64,000 nucleotides of DNA from Mactra quadrangularis (GCA_025267735.1 CM046298.1:25737866-25801865), one strand, 5' to 3'; numbered from the stretch's first letter, positions 39,201 to 64,000 are shown. Program-made: numbers and translations. Notes: generated by a model from the sequence alone, not told the origin.

Positions 39201-42200
39201 GCTGTCAGAGGAGACAGCATGCTCGACTTAGTTAGTGTTTGTCACAGGAGTAAAAAATATGTATAAGGAGTTATAAACCTAGTCACATGAGATGTGGTTG
39301 ATAATAAGAAACATATATTTAAAGTTTGAAGTCAATACCTTAAGAAATAAAACAGTTGCAGTAAAAACAAACATTTTTTAAAGAAAACTCTAAGTTCAAG
39401 GGGAGATAATTCTGAAAAAATATATTTGGAGTTATACACCTTGTCACATGAGATGTGGTTGATAATAAGGAATGTACATTTAAAGTTTGAAGTCAATACC
39501 TATAGAAATAAAACAGTTGCAGTAAAAACAAACACTTTTTAAAGAAAACTCTAAGTTCAAGGGGAGATAATTCTGAAAAAATATATTTGGAGTTATACAC
39601 CTTGTCACATGAGATGTGGTTGATAATAAGGAATGTACATTTAAAGTTTAAAGTCAATACCTAAAGGAATAAAACAGTTGCAGTAAAAACAAACATTTTT
39701 GAAAGAAAACTCTAAGTTCAAGGGGAGATAATTCTGAAAAAAATATATTTAGAGTTATGAACCTTGTCACATGAGATGTGGTTCATAATAAGAAGCATAT
39801 ATTTAAAGTTTGAAGTTAATATCTTAGAAATAACAAAGATATAGGAGAAAGTATTTTACTGCACAAAAACTTTAATCTGTGCACAAAAACTTTAATCAGT
39901 TCAAGGGGAGATAATTCTGAAAGAAATGTTTTTGGAGTTATATACCTTGTCACATGAGATGTGGTTGATAGTAAGGAACATATATTTAAAGTTTGAAGTT
40001 AATATCTTAAGAAATAACAAAGATATAGAAGAAAGTATTTTACTGCACAAAAACTTTAATCAGAAAGGTGGACGCGGACGCGGACGCCGACGCTGGGGCG
40101 AGTAGGAGAGCTCTACATTACTACGTAAAGTCGAGCTAAAAACTACATCAGCAAATGTTAAGTGATCAATAGGTTATAATTCAATGAAATTTGGTGGTAT
40201 AGTAAAACAAAAGTATTTCAAACTGTTTATAAGGCTGTTATAAACTGTTACTTTTGAGAACGGATGCGCGCAGAAACTTCTCTTACGAACGGTACCACTT
40301 CTCCCTAACTCAGTTGGAGGGAGAAGTCACTTCTCCCTAAAATTTTACCCCAGGATGAGCCCTGCAATATATAACATTCTATCATTGCGTTTAAATAAAA
40401 ATTGGTATGTTGTTGCAATATAAAGTCAAAACTGTCTGCGGTCATGACTCATCCATCCAGTTATTCTTCGGATTGAGAAAAAGACCTGTACGTCCTGCAA
40501 TAAACAAGTTTTGTGCATACCAGAAAGCTTGCACCAAAGAAACTGGTGCATTTTGTTGTTAGAACACAGGGTTCGCGCTGCCGATCGCCAAATTCGCCAA
40601 ATGCGATAAAATTTAATTTCTGGCGCCAATTTTGAAAAATTGGCGAATTTCGTGGCGACAAAAAAATCGGCCGGTATAAATTTTCTTTGATGTAAGTTTT
40701 GATATCGTAAGTGGCCACGTCATATTCGCAAGTTATAAGATAATTGATAACGACAGACGGAGCGTTTGTGATGTTCACCTTTTGATGTAATTGACAAATC
40801 CGCTCAGCGGGAGGTGCTGTTAGTATACATGCTTCATAGGCCGATAATTAGTGACTCGCTGTATATGACATCGATGGCCCCTGATGTTAAATGCTCAGCC
40901 ATGCGTCAAACAATTATTGACAATTACGTATATTCAATTAATAGGCGGAGCTTAAGCTTAGTGATATGCATTATCAACCAATCGGCGTCCGTTAAAAAAT
41001 CAATAGTGTAACACGTCGGCTAGATAACATTGCTTACGTAATCAAACGGTTGCAATTAACAAACTTGTGACAAACTGTGATATTGCATTAATTTCAGTGG
41101 TTTAAACTGTTTAAAGAAGATAATTGTATTAAATTTGAGTGTGTTGTAAATAGGCGTAATTGGCAGGTTTTTAAGTCAATAAAAGGTGACAATAACAATA
41201 ATCTCTGATTGAATAATCAAAATCTTTAAATTCCATAAGATAATAATCGTAAAAACTTTTTTTTGTTTTCACTTTTGATAACAAATATAGTTAATAATTA
41301 TACTTAGTAATTTCATTTCGTAAAAATGAAATCCCTTCAATCATCATGTCATTATGTCACGTATTTTCGCGACCGACGCTATCGCCAATTCGGGTGATTC
41401 ATTGTTAAATCTACGTTTGTAATTTAATAATACTATTATTTTGAGTAATAGTTCATAATTTAGCAAAAGTAAAAAAGAAATCCCCACTATTTTTCTATCT
41501 TAAGAATAAACACAGGTTGGTTTCGACAAATTGAATTTGTGAAAATGATAATAAGTTTTAGTCACATAATCAACTAAAGTCGTGTAACAGACTCTAAAAT
41601 TCAATATTAAGTATGCATTGCTACATGAAAAGTAATATTTAAGGAAAAAGTATGATAGCCAACCAATATGATAAAACATATTTTAACAAAGAAAGGTCAA
41701 AATTGAGGACATTGATATTTTCCAAGAAGATATACCTGCAATCATTTAGACTCAACCAGAAAGGAGACATTTTCTATTGAAATGACAAAAAGATTATTTT
41801 AGGTTACAGTTTGATACAAAATCACAATATTCTGAGGAATTTGTGTAAAGTAATTTAACTGAGTAACCAAACATTACGAGTGTATTAATTAATTTTTAAC
41901 TTTTTAAAGTTAAATAAATTAATTAGTTTACATTTAAAATCTAATTATTTTGAGTTTTGTTTTGTTGGAATTCTGAGTTATTCGACTTTAATTGTCAGTC
42001 ATGATAAGATGATAGTGATTTATGACACAATTAATGGGTTTAATCAGAAGTGAAACATAAGAAATTCTACATTTGTGTGTGTAATAATTGGTGCTTCTGA
42101 CATTCTGTACGAATCTATTCTATCATTTCGGCATATGCATTTACGTGACATTGACTGTTCTTGCTTTATTTATGTAAAAAATGAAAAATCTGCAAATTAA

Positions 42201-42955
42201 AAAATAATACAATAATTAAGATACAAACAAGAGTTCAGGAGAGCTAGACTACAATGAAGGTGTGCTTGCTGTCTTAATACAACAATAATTTGCGTTGATG
42301 CACTGATAAACTTGTTAAACTGTAACAAATTTTGTTGGCTCCAATGGCCCAAAAGTGGCGACAACTTTTTTCATTTGGCGAAAATGTTGGCGACAACTTC
42401 TTATGACCCAGCGCCAACCCTGGAACACATGTCCAATCCAACCAATGCACTGTTTAAACTGAAAATGAAAAAGACTGTGGCAAATACTCGTGCGACTAAA
42501 ATGGCTGGTTTCTGTTCCATTGTGCAACTATCGGTATCATCAGATTGATTTCTCTAACATTTTTTGGCAGTGTTGTGTTAGTAGGGTTCAGTAAATCAGC
42601 ATTATCAATATTCGTCGGTCCCGATGCTGACCACCAAAAATGACAATATACAACAGGTGTCAATAATAAAAAGTTTTCAGAAAGAGAGTCAATTGTCACT
42701 GTCTCGTCTCTAAGTCCAGATATAACTTCATAAGTCACTGACTTTTATGTCACATATGTGTCTTCACCATATTGTCCCCAAATACGCACGGATATTATGA
42801 AAATAAAACAACTTTATGCTTTAAAAAGTGAAATTTAAAGTAGAAGCCATTAACTTACTTTTATTTGCCACCTTCAATGCCCTTTCATATTCTTGATTTT
42901 GTCCAAAACGGTTTAAATCAGCGTACAAAGTCGGGATAGAAACTGGCTGCGCCAT
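24278..42955 (-). CDS. SRP72: Signal recognition particle 72 kDa subunit
   Basis: Seventeen coding exons (listed from the start): 42859-42955, 37529-37646, 36751-36874, 35971-36036, 35494-35571, 35017-35128, 34398-34554, 33207-33264, 31273-31404, 29945-30073, 29008-29145, 28477-28572, 27553-27656, 26363-26572, 25743-25795, 25117-25230 and 24278-24483. They join in frame to 663 codons (human 671). SRP72 pairs with SRP68 on SRP RNA in the complex that targets nascent secretory proteins to the ER. The N-terminal two thirds is helical TPR-like repeat (KAYCEYRLNRTQEAL; YELCYNHACYLIGKGDL). The C-terminal RNA-binding region has a lysine run, then PDPERWLPKKERSYYRGK at residues 571-586. The low-complexity tail has TSSPRPGSA and ends KGKGGKGKR. 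The start MAQPVSIPTLYADLNRFG is the family N terminus. Intron 1 (5.2 kb) holds two hAT-like elements; most other introns carry MITEs. Confidence 0.96.
26202..26356. repeat. GATAATTATGAT microsatellite in SRP72 intron
   Basis: An imperfect array of GAT/GATAATTATGAT words starting about 155 bp from, and ending within a few bases of, the splice donor of SRP72 exon 14 (donor at 26357-26362). The long frame it opens on the + strand is a simple-sequence artefact. Confidence 0.9.
26632..26702 (-). repeat. Dispersed ~75-bp repeat, copy 2
   Basis: Reverse complement of 16797-16878: GGGAAATAATCCATAATAAA, GTAGAGTTGTGGTTACT, ATTCTGTTCATCACATGG. Confidence 0.6.
27150..27507. mobile_element. Inverted-repeat element in SRP72 intron
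   Basis: The left arm AATTAATCCAAACTCCTCAC...AACCACTGCCACCACTT is mirrored at the right by AAGTGGTGGCAGTGGTT-like...GGGAGTTTGAAATTAAT. Next to the left arm lies a partial direct repeat (CACAGTGCTTCTGTCACGCTT against CACACTGCTTACGTCACGCTT). Class unknown. Confidence 0.65.
27825..28208. mobile_element. MITE with GGGCGTGTTTGATT termini
   Basis: Left end GGGCGTGTTTGATTAG and right end GAATCAAACACGCCC form the terminal inverted repeat. Interior copies of GGAGTACTCTGA occur in both halves. The GGGC start recalls the MITE at 58515-58944, but the sequences otherwise differ. Confidence 0.8.
29581..29849. mobile_element. CAGTGCCATCC-family MITE (Tc1/mariner-like)
   Basis: Terminal inverted repeats TAGTGCCATCCATAATTACC and, at the right, GGTAATTTTGGATGGCACCG, flanked by TA. 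Five copies of the family are visible in this window. Non-coding; the 65-codon frame at 29497-29694 spans its border and is not a gene. Confidence 0.85.
30085..30170. repeat. Short minisatellite, AATTATCATAGTA units
   Basis: Five to six imperfect units of 15-20 bp (AATTATCATAGTA) just upstream, in gene sense, of SRP72 exon 10. Confidence 0.75.
31465..32573. mobile_element. hAT-like non-autonomous element in SRP72 intron 8
   Basis: The right end reads (on the minus strand) TTAGGGCTGTAACGATTCAC then CGATGCATCGTGAGATCG; the left end has a weaker mirrored CGATATATGCCTCACGATTA. An internal block of about 440 bp (31589 to about 31990) is the reverse complement of 40930-41390, which lies inside an element with different termini. 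Confidence 0.65.
32822..33155. mobile_element. CCCATTCCCCTC-rich repeat element
   Basis: Starts CAGTGGTTTTTTTCAGGCC and ends AAAATAAACACTG, a short mirrored CAGTG-TTT end. The interior GGGCCCCATTCCCCTC and TTTTTCCCC blocks recur near 62810-62885 inside another element. Confidence 0.55.
33371..33632 (-). mobile_element. GCGGGGGTATCAC family element, minus copy
   Basis: Full-length member in reverse orientation; in its own sense it begins TATACCCCTGCTTCGAAGAA, has GGGGGGTATACTGTTTTACC, and ends in GCGGGGGTATCACTAGTG and CTTGTT. Overlapping open frames recur in several copies and are a property of the repeat. Confidence 0.85.
37863..40364. mobile_element. hAT-like element with CAGGGCTC ends, SRP72 intron 1
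   Basis: Left end CAGGGCTCGGCCGCGAGG, right end CCAGGATGAGCCCTG (8 bp mirrored). CAATA-like bases flank both ends, but no clean 8-bp duplication. The first ~500 bp is unusually GC-rich and CpG-rich for this region. No transposase recognised. A pearl-like element is nested at 39195-40140. Confidence 0.55.
39195..40140. mobile_element. Pearl-like element with five ~161-bp core repeats
   Basis: Begins with a hairpin CTGTCAGAGGAGACAG followed by CATGCTCGACTTA and ends in a GGACGCGGACGC stretch, TAGGAGAGCTCTACATTACT and AAGTCGAGCTAA. Core units share GTCACATGAGATGTGG, starting at 39282, 39443, 39604, 39766 and 39949. This plan, fixed ends around a variable number of ~160-bp repeats, is that of the bivalve pearl family as I remember it; those are thought to be non-autonomous Helitrons. 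CTAA at the end would fit a Helitron 3' end. Confidence 0.75.
40567..42422. mobile_element. hAT-like element with CAGGGTTNGCGCTG ends
   Basis: The left end CAGGGTTCGCGCTG and right end CAGCGCCAACCCTG mirror each other. GAACAC abuts the left end and GGAACAC follows the right end, a 6-7 bp near-duplication. Both ends are rich in TTGGCGA/TCGCCA words. It lies in SRP72 intron 1. The block 40930-41390 is inverted relative to 31589-31990. Confidence 0.72.
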
Positions 42956-43535
42956 GTTGGCGAATGGTTTGCTTGAATAGTGCGGTGCGTGCGGAACTAA
43001 AAATCAAGAACATGTTCTTGCCGGTGGCAATTTTTAATCGAACTGTCAAATTGATAAAAATATGAAATTATATTAATCATTGTGTAATGCGTATGTAAAT
43101 ACATAAAATAAGTAATCAACTATATTTTTGAAGTCGTGGTTTATTTGAGGCACTTCACTTTGCAAGAAAAAATAGTTCAGGGGAGATCACCACGAATGGG
43201 TTTCAATTTGTACTCTTCGTTCAAGAGTTTGGTTTGGCACGTTACTATACACAAAAGTAGTGGCTAAATCTCGTATACCAAGGAATAATGAAAGATCAAC
43301 TTCTTCAGCGATGTTTTACTATTCTTCGATATCACCACTAAAAGCCATAAAAAATGTCAATTTTATCTACAATAGTACTCTATGTCTGCAGTTTAAACAC
43401 TAAATTTTTCCAATAACCATTAATGAGAAAACCATTTTCCGTAAAATGTATGAAGCCACGCCCACAAAGCCGAAAAGAAGGCGTTTCTTGTAAACTAATC
43501 GCCCATTGCCTAAGATTTAGAAAACTGTTGTCAGA
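42956..43535. promoter_or_regulatory. Shared upstream region of SRP72 and DPCD
   Basis: 580 bp separates two divergent start codons. No recognised repeat falls in it. Both starts sit in a YY1/TISU-like context: CAACATGGCG for SRP72 and CAGAATGGCGGC for DPCD. Promoter function is inferred from layout; no TATA box is evident close to either start. Confidence 0.6.
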
Positions 43536-58355
<14,820 letters not shown>

Positions 58356-58514
58356 GATATATACTCAACTTATCACTTTGAACCAGTCATTGCCTTAACC
58401 TACCAACCCTTAGCTGATGACTTGTGGACATTGATTTGGGCTTGTGAAAATAACGTTATTTCATTTACATGTAGTAGGGCTTGTTGATAATTTTGCTATT
58501 TACTGTATAACATA

Positions 58515-58944
58515 GGGCACGTTCCGCAAGGCGATTGCTAGCTAGCGCTTTGTAGCGATTTCCTAGGGAACGGTTTGCTACTATCGAGCAAATTGAATCG
58601 CTAGCTAGCGAAACATAGCAAGTTTTTTTCTTGCTCGCCTTATCATTCGGAACATTTCTGCTTATTTCAAAATGGCTGCCCCCTGTGGGAACGTGTTTCT
58701 TTTTCAATAATACTGATATATATTTCATTTAATGCATATATTTCGTCAAAGTGGTTAAAAAGAATATTCATGGGGATTTAATTGATTTAAATATTTTTCA
58801 TTTGTTACAATTTTGAACTTTTTGTTTGAGGAAGTCGCCATGTTGTTTTTGCTAGCTTGAAACAAACCGTTCCGTAGACCTCTTATGCTACAAAAAATCG
58901 CTTTCAAAAAGCGACAGCTAGCGATCGCCTTGCAGAACGTGCCC
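58515..58944. mobile_element. MITE with GGGCACGTTCCGCAAGGCGA ends
   Basis: Left GGGCACGTTCCGCAAGGCGA then TTGCTAGCTAGCG; right CGCTAGCGATCGCCTTGCAG-type mirror ending AACGTGCCC. ATA abuts both ends. The arms contain repeated GCTAGC/GCGA words. It lies 160 bp after the DPCD stop and may be in the 3' UTR. Confidence 0.85.
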
Positions 58945-59422
58945 ATAATGAATTGGGACAGTGCTCAAAAAAAGTTAAGGGGATAATACTGGTAACTGTT
59001 AAATTTAGCACATTGGGTTCAAAGTAACAGAATGGTCACAATTTGATGGCCATTTCTACTAATTAAAAGCAATCTAATCAATGTTTTCATATGTTTTCAG
59101 TGATAAAATATGCTTAATTTGTTGTGTTTTTCGATACATGGTGTATTCAGACAATTATGTGATCATATAATCTTTAACCTGCTAAAATTTGATAATGAAC
59201 TTGTATTAAATGTAGAGTGGTCAAAGTCAATTCAAGGGAGATCTAGTTGAAAATGCAAATTTGAGCAATCACTAGTATAGCATAGTTGAGATAACCAGAA
59301 ATTACAATTTCAGTTTTCCTTTATGTTATGATATACATTGTATATCATATAAATATTTATTATATTAAGTGATTTTCTTTAAAAGTGCTAAAATATTATT
59401 ACGTTACAAATTTATGTCATTT

Positions 59423-59776
59423 TACAGTGCCATAAATAATTATCTTTACACTAAAGTAAAGTTGTGATTTGGTATTAAATTTCGCCTTTACTTAAGAAAT
59501 TATAAACTTATGATACATGTACATCAATTACAATTCTAGGGTTTCTCGCAAAAAAGACTGTAGTAAATGGCTCTTTAATGCAATGCACTTACTACAGTCT
59601 TGGGGGCAATCCTGGAATTATTTTATTAAGCATCATTATTCCCCTTTCAAATGTTACAATCTATTATAATCCACACAATATGTAAATATGTCTGAAATTA
59701 AACTGTTTTAATGAAACCCCCCCCCCCTCCTCAGCTTTTTTTTACAAGTGTAAAGATTATTTAAGATGGCACTGTA
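59423..59776. mobile_element. CAGTGCCATCC-family MITE with an 80-bp insertion
   Basis: Ends TACAGTGCCATAAATAATTA and AAGATGGCACTGTA. The family block CCCCTTTCAAATGTTACAAT is present. An 80-bp element sits at 59536-59615. Confidence 0.82.
59536..59615. mobile_element. 80-bp micro-MITE
   Basis: Absent from sister copies of the host MITE. It is flanked by AATT on both sides (59532-59535, 59616-59619), and holds a perfect inverted pair AAGACTGTAGTAA / TTACTACAGTCTT. Outer ends CTAGGG/CCTGG. Confidence 0.7.
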
Positions 59777-60068
59777 CTATATGGTTATCTTAAAAAGTGC
59801 TAAAATGTTGAGTACATTATAAATTTATGTCATAATATAACATTATTTACATATGATCTCTGATCTAGTGCTGGATCTAGGATAGAAAATTGTCATACCT
59901 CACAATTTGTTAGGAGAAGAAAACATGTGTATTTTTTCATTAGTCTGTATAGTGACACTATACTTTTGTACTGTCTGAGTGGATCTAATATTTATTTGCT
60001 TTATAAGTGAAATATTTGTTATTATTTGGAAGGAGTACATATTGTGTATTTATAAAACCAAATATAGC

Positions 60069-60467
60069 TATAGTCCAACAGAATTAACCTGAGCTTGACC
60101 TTTATGCAAGAATATATTAAACTCAGTATTTACAGTCTATTTTTGTCTTCGTTCGTAAATCCCGCTATATCGGAAGTTTTTGACAAATTACACGTTTTGA
60201 ACAATTAATGTTGTTATCATAAGAATAAATACTTTGAAACTGTGCCATAATATTGCTGACTTACTTGTTTCCCCAGAAACTAATGTGTCCAAAATTAAAA
60301 GTACAATAACATGCCACTTTTAATAAATTGATTTGTATTCACATTGGTTGTTATAAAGAGGTGTATAACCGTATACACGCATACGGAAACTCACGATTTT
60401 ATGTAAGTGAAGTGTGTAATTATTACAATTAGGTAGTTCAAGCTCAGGTTAATTCTGTTGGACTATA
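60069..60467. mobile_element. ~400-bp MITE with TATAGTCCAACAGAATTAAC ends
   Basis: The ~30-bp left end TATAGTCCAACAGAATTAAC then CTGAGCTTGA is mirrored almost perfectly at the right (TCAAGCTCAG then GTTAATTCTGTTGGACTATA). No coding capacity. Confidence 0.9.
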
Positions 60468-61397
60468 ATAGACATTTTTGAAAGAGTGTCAGTTTTTTAT
60501 GCTTTCTGTCAAGTCATTGCAATATTAAAATTTCTGCATAGGGGCATCAACTTACCTCTGGTAAGATGTTTAGGAAGCAATATCTACCAAATGCAGTGTT
60601 TATTTTTGGTCAATTTTATAGTCTTTTATGGGCTATATTCCAAATCAAAAATCATACCTTTTTTCCCAAATTTCAATCCCAAATTCCCAAGTTAACTTGA
60701 AATTTATTTTTTTTATAAAAAAAGACAGCTGTTAGTATGTTTCAGCTTAAAATTATACATTGCAGTAATCTTTTTTTATTAACTAACTAAATGAAAAATG
60801 AAACTAAAAACTTTGTTATATCAGCTATTGTTATCAAATTTGCTTGGCATTTCATCCCAATTTAAACTAAAATGCCGATAAAATTCCCAATTTCGGGGGG
60901 TATTGGTCATATTCACATATTTGTCAGATAAAACATTGTGATGGTTATGAACAGAATCTCATGAAACTGTGATAATTTCTTCTGTATTATATTAGATCTC
61001 TGGCCAGTGGCCCCTTCCTCAGGTATTGAAAATAAAGCCGAGATATAAAGACTTACTATTAATATGAAATACACCATGTTGAAATAAGCTATGTTCCTAT
61101 ACACCTATTTAGCCGATTCAGATAGATTTTGTCTTTCTGGTTTGTACCAGCCAATGGAAATATCTTCTCCAGTTTTATAGATCAAAATATGTGATGAACT
61201 TACATTGTTGTTTGATATAAAACATTCCGTCCTCAGTATTGTGTACATATACATAAACATATACATAAAATATTTTCATAAAGTTCCATTTTTTGTTTGT
61301 TCATTCCTCATCTACTGTAACATATATGTATTCCTGAACTATGGTTGGATTGTCTAATTATATTTATTTGTTATACTATATTTACATCTAGTGAAAA
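60468..61397. other. Intergenic stretch without firm features
   Basis: T-rich. TTCCCAAATTTCAATCCC and AATTCCCAATTTCGGGGGG near 60660-60900 look like parts of an unbounded repeat. No gene recognised. Confidence 0.4.
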
Positions 61398-61661
61398 TAC
61401 AGTGCCATCCATAATTACCATTTGTTTATGTTGTTTTTTTATTTTTTTATCAATGATTGAAAAATTAAAAGCATATCTTTAAATATATGTACATGTATAA
61501 TCATTACCATTGTATGAAGTACATGTATCGTTACTTTTCTTTAAATTGTTACAATCTATCATGACTCTTTAATGTGTAAATACACCTGAAATGAAATTAA
61601 GTTACATTAATGAAAATACAACTTTTTTACAAGTTTAATGGTAATTTTGAATGGCACTGTA
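61398..61661. mobile_element. CAGTGCCATCC-family MITE
   Basis: Ends TACAGTGCCATCCATAATTA and TAATTTTGAATGGCACTGTA; the cleanest copy in the window. It touches the next element at 61667. Confidence 0.87.
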
Positions 61662-61666
61662 TTTAT

Positions 61667-61925
61667 TATACCCCCGCTTCGAAGAAGAGGGGGGTATACT
61701 GTTTTACCCTTGTCCGTGCGTCCGTCCGTTACAAAATTTCCGTCGCAGTTTTCTCAGCAACTATAACATGCAGCAGCCTAATACTTTGCATATTGCTTCA
61801 TCCCATAGTCCCATGTGGTGTAAAGCGATTTCATGCTCCTTGCTCATCTACTTCCTGTTTGTCACATATTTTTAGATTTTTGCGGGGGTATCACTAGTGA
61901 GCATTAGCTCACAGATTTACTTGTT
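61667..61925 (+). mobile_element. GCGGGGGTATCAC family element
   Basis: Full-length copy, beginning TATACCCCCGCTTCGAAGAA and ending TTTACTTGTT, directly next to the MITE at 61398-61661. The overlapping open frames it contains are shared by all copies. Confidence 0.87.
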
Positions 61926-62247
61926 TATCCTTAGCTTATGCAGTGAGATAAATATCAATCCTGTACTAAAACCATCTACCTATCTATAACATTTAGTTTC
62001 ATACTTGATCATTGTAATGTACATTCACAGGTGCAGATTAATAAATGTGAAATTTATCTTGTCATAAGATGTGTATGTTCTTAATGTGAAGTAAAATTAT
62101 CATTTCGTTGATGTAATATTTCAGATGTAATAAATTAATTATGTTAGAAGTACCTTTGTTCTTTTATGATTTCATGGTTGCTATGGTAATAGTTTTATTA
62201 ATTTGTACTGATTGATCATGAAACAAGTTAATGCATTTTAGATAAGT

Positions 62248-63413
62248 CAGGGTTGCCAGCCGACTTGAAAAATCAGGGAAATCTGATATTTTTTCAAGGT
62301 CAGGAAATTGTCAGGGAATTTTGAAAATTGGTCAGTGAAAAATTAAATTCCGGAGAAGTCAGTGAAAAGTCAGGGAAAATTAATTTCAATGGAGACTTTT
62401 TTATATTTTCTAAGGCTATGGCAGTCTCATTGTATATAACATAAGTCTCAACTCTAAGCAGTGTTTTTACTTGTGTAAAATAGATATGTTGTTGGGTGCT
62501 TTTACAATTTATGTCATATTTTTTTTACTAGGCATTTAATAATTATTCTAGTCTACTATTCAATAAAAGATACTTAACCTTCAGTTTAGCTTATCTCTTT
62601 TGTTGTTTAATTCGACCAGTGAATTTTTTTTGTTTTGTGATACTTTGATTCCTCATTTGTGGCTAAAACATACATTATTCATCAATAATGATAGAATTAT
62701 TAGTATAATTATTTAAGATGTACTTATTATACATAATTTCTTTTTTTTCGACTCACATAAAATTACCAAACTTTGCGTAAATCTATTATAAAAGCCAGGG
62801 CACTTGTTTTGGTATATTTTTGGGATTAACATGGGGCCCATTCCCCTCTCAAAATCAGATATGTATTTTTCCCCGGGCTGAGGACAGATCCCCTTCAATT
62901 AAAAAAAAATGAAAATGACTCTTGAAACTATGTTTGTGATTACAACTTGTTCATAAACATTTTTGGGTACCAAGAGAATAGTAAGTTTAAGAACAACTTA
63001 AGCTGGTTGTTTTTTTATTTGTCACTCAACAGTCACAATCTATACTAGCTATTCAAATCATTTAGTTTAGAGCGAATGTGATTGGTAAGTCAATACTGTA
63101 CAAATTTATTAGACTATAAGTTGACTGAAAATTCCCAAGACTGTCTTAAAACAATACAAAAGTACCCTTGCTGAGCGTATACGTACCTGTCTGGCGCCCT
63201 GAAAGCATACTTTTGATGTAAAAATTAATACCATACTGTTAAAAGAATAAAGGGAAAACCAAACAAACATACTTACGGGTGAACTAGACAGCTGTAGGGG
63301 AGGTGGAGGCTGATTAAGTTTAGTAATTTTGGTCAGTGAAAAACAAAGTTTGGTCAGGGAAAAGTCAGTGAAAAGTCAGGGAATTTTATTTACCTATGAT
63401 GCTGGCAACCCTG
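62248..63413. mobile_element. hAT-like element with CAGGGTTGCCAGC ends
   Basis: Left CAGGGTTGCCAGC, right GCTGGCAACCCTG, perfectly mirrored. TAAGT abuts both ends (62243-62247, 63414-63418). Subterminal AAAGTCAGGGAA and GGTCAGTGAAAA words repeat at both ends, like transposase-binding arrays. The interior includes a CCCATTCCCCTC block shared with 32822-33155. No transposase. Confidence 0.82.
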
Positions 63414-63570
63414 TAAGTCACTTTTTGTGTCCTGGTTTCTCAGCACAGTGCTTGTAGGATTAGATTTCTTGCAGAAGGAAACAACAGGGTTGGTTTTGGA
63501 TGGGATTTAAACCATCACTGAGCTGGCTAAGGCTTTTGTGGTTTTTAAAAAATAAACCATCTTTTTCCGT

Positions 63571-64000
63571 CATTATCAGAACAATGCTTTACTGCCTCCA
63601 AAATGAATATGTGTAATTTGGGGCGTTTTACAGTCATTATCAGAACACTGCTTTACTGCCTCCAAAATGAATATGTGTAATATGGGGAGTTTTACAGTCA
63701 TTTTCAGAACAATGCTTTACTGCCTCCAAAATGAATATGTGTAATTTGGGGAGTTTTACAGTCATTATCAGAACAATGCTTTACTGCCTCCAAAATGAAT
63801 ATGAAATTGTGTAATTTGGGGATTTTACAGTCATTATCAGAACACTGCTTTACTGCCTCAAAAATGAATATGTGTAATTTGGGGAGTTTTACAGTCATTA
63901 TCAGAACAATGCTTTACTGCCTCTAAAATGAATATGTGTAATTTGGGGAGTTTTACAGTCATTATCAGAACACTGCTTTACTGCCTCCAAAATAAATATG
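63571..64000. repeat. 64-bp tandem array running off the window
   Basis: Units start at 63571, 63635, 63699, 63763, 63832, 63896 and 63960, reading CATTATCAGAACAATGCTTT, ACTGCCTCCAAAATGAATAT, GTGTAATTTGGGGAGTTTTA. The fourth has a 5-bp insertion. Copies differ by only a few bases. Since 64 is not a multiple of three, the open frame on the minus strand is incidental. Confidence 0.95.

Noticed and set aside
63704..63898. Minus-strand ORF with repeated LPKLHIFIFEAVK
   Set aside because: Product of the 64-bp tandem array; the unit length is not a multiple of three, so the frame is not kept.

Overview
This is a eukaryotic, intron-rich, AT-rich window. The protein similarity of three split genes, and repeat types reminiscent of those I recall from bivalves (short elements holding tandem ~160-bp cores, tRNA-derived SINEs, elements bounded by ACCCCCGC/GCGGGGGT), suggest a mollusc and probably a bivalve. 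I cannot name the species. Roughly half of the window can be assigned to transposable elements or repeats, many nested inside each other.

Layout. 1-13.4 kb is gene-poor. It holds an I-PpoI-like His-Me finger endonuclease domain (1761-2081, +), a broken Mutator-like DDE transposase convergent to it (2619-4498, -), a strongly diverged 4-kb satellite-like array (about 5860-9923), a tRNA-SINE, and a 2.2-kb foldback element with ~150-bp inverted ends made of ~20-bp subrepeats (11239-13432). MPDU1 follows (13545-19352, +, five exons, 237 codons). After about 5 kb of non-autonomous elements comes the convergent gene SRP72 (24278-42955, -, 17 exons, 663 codons). SRP72 is head-to-head with DPCD (43536-58355, +, six exons, 201 codons) across a 580-bp shared upstream region. 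58.4-64 kb is repeats only and ends in a 64-bp tandem array that runs off the window.

The three genes are complete at both ends, and every intron I placed has GT-AG borders with the reading frame kept across all junctions. MPDU1 is an ER membrane PQ-loop protein needed for use of dolichol-phosphate sugars. SRP72 is a core protein of the signal recognition particle. DPCD is a small cilia-linked protein. They are housekeeping or ciliary genes with no shared pathway apparent; SRP72 and DPCD probably share a promoter region.

Points most worth a second look: the endonuclease/transposase pair, whose endonuclease keeps the catalytic and first zinc-site residues; the dimeric diverged array; foldback elements touching MPDU1 on both sides of exon 1; a SINE 12-19 bp from an MPDU1 splice acceptor; a four-level nested insertion in DPCD intron 2 with three sets of target-site duplications; and related internal sequence carried between different termini in two SRP72 introns.
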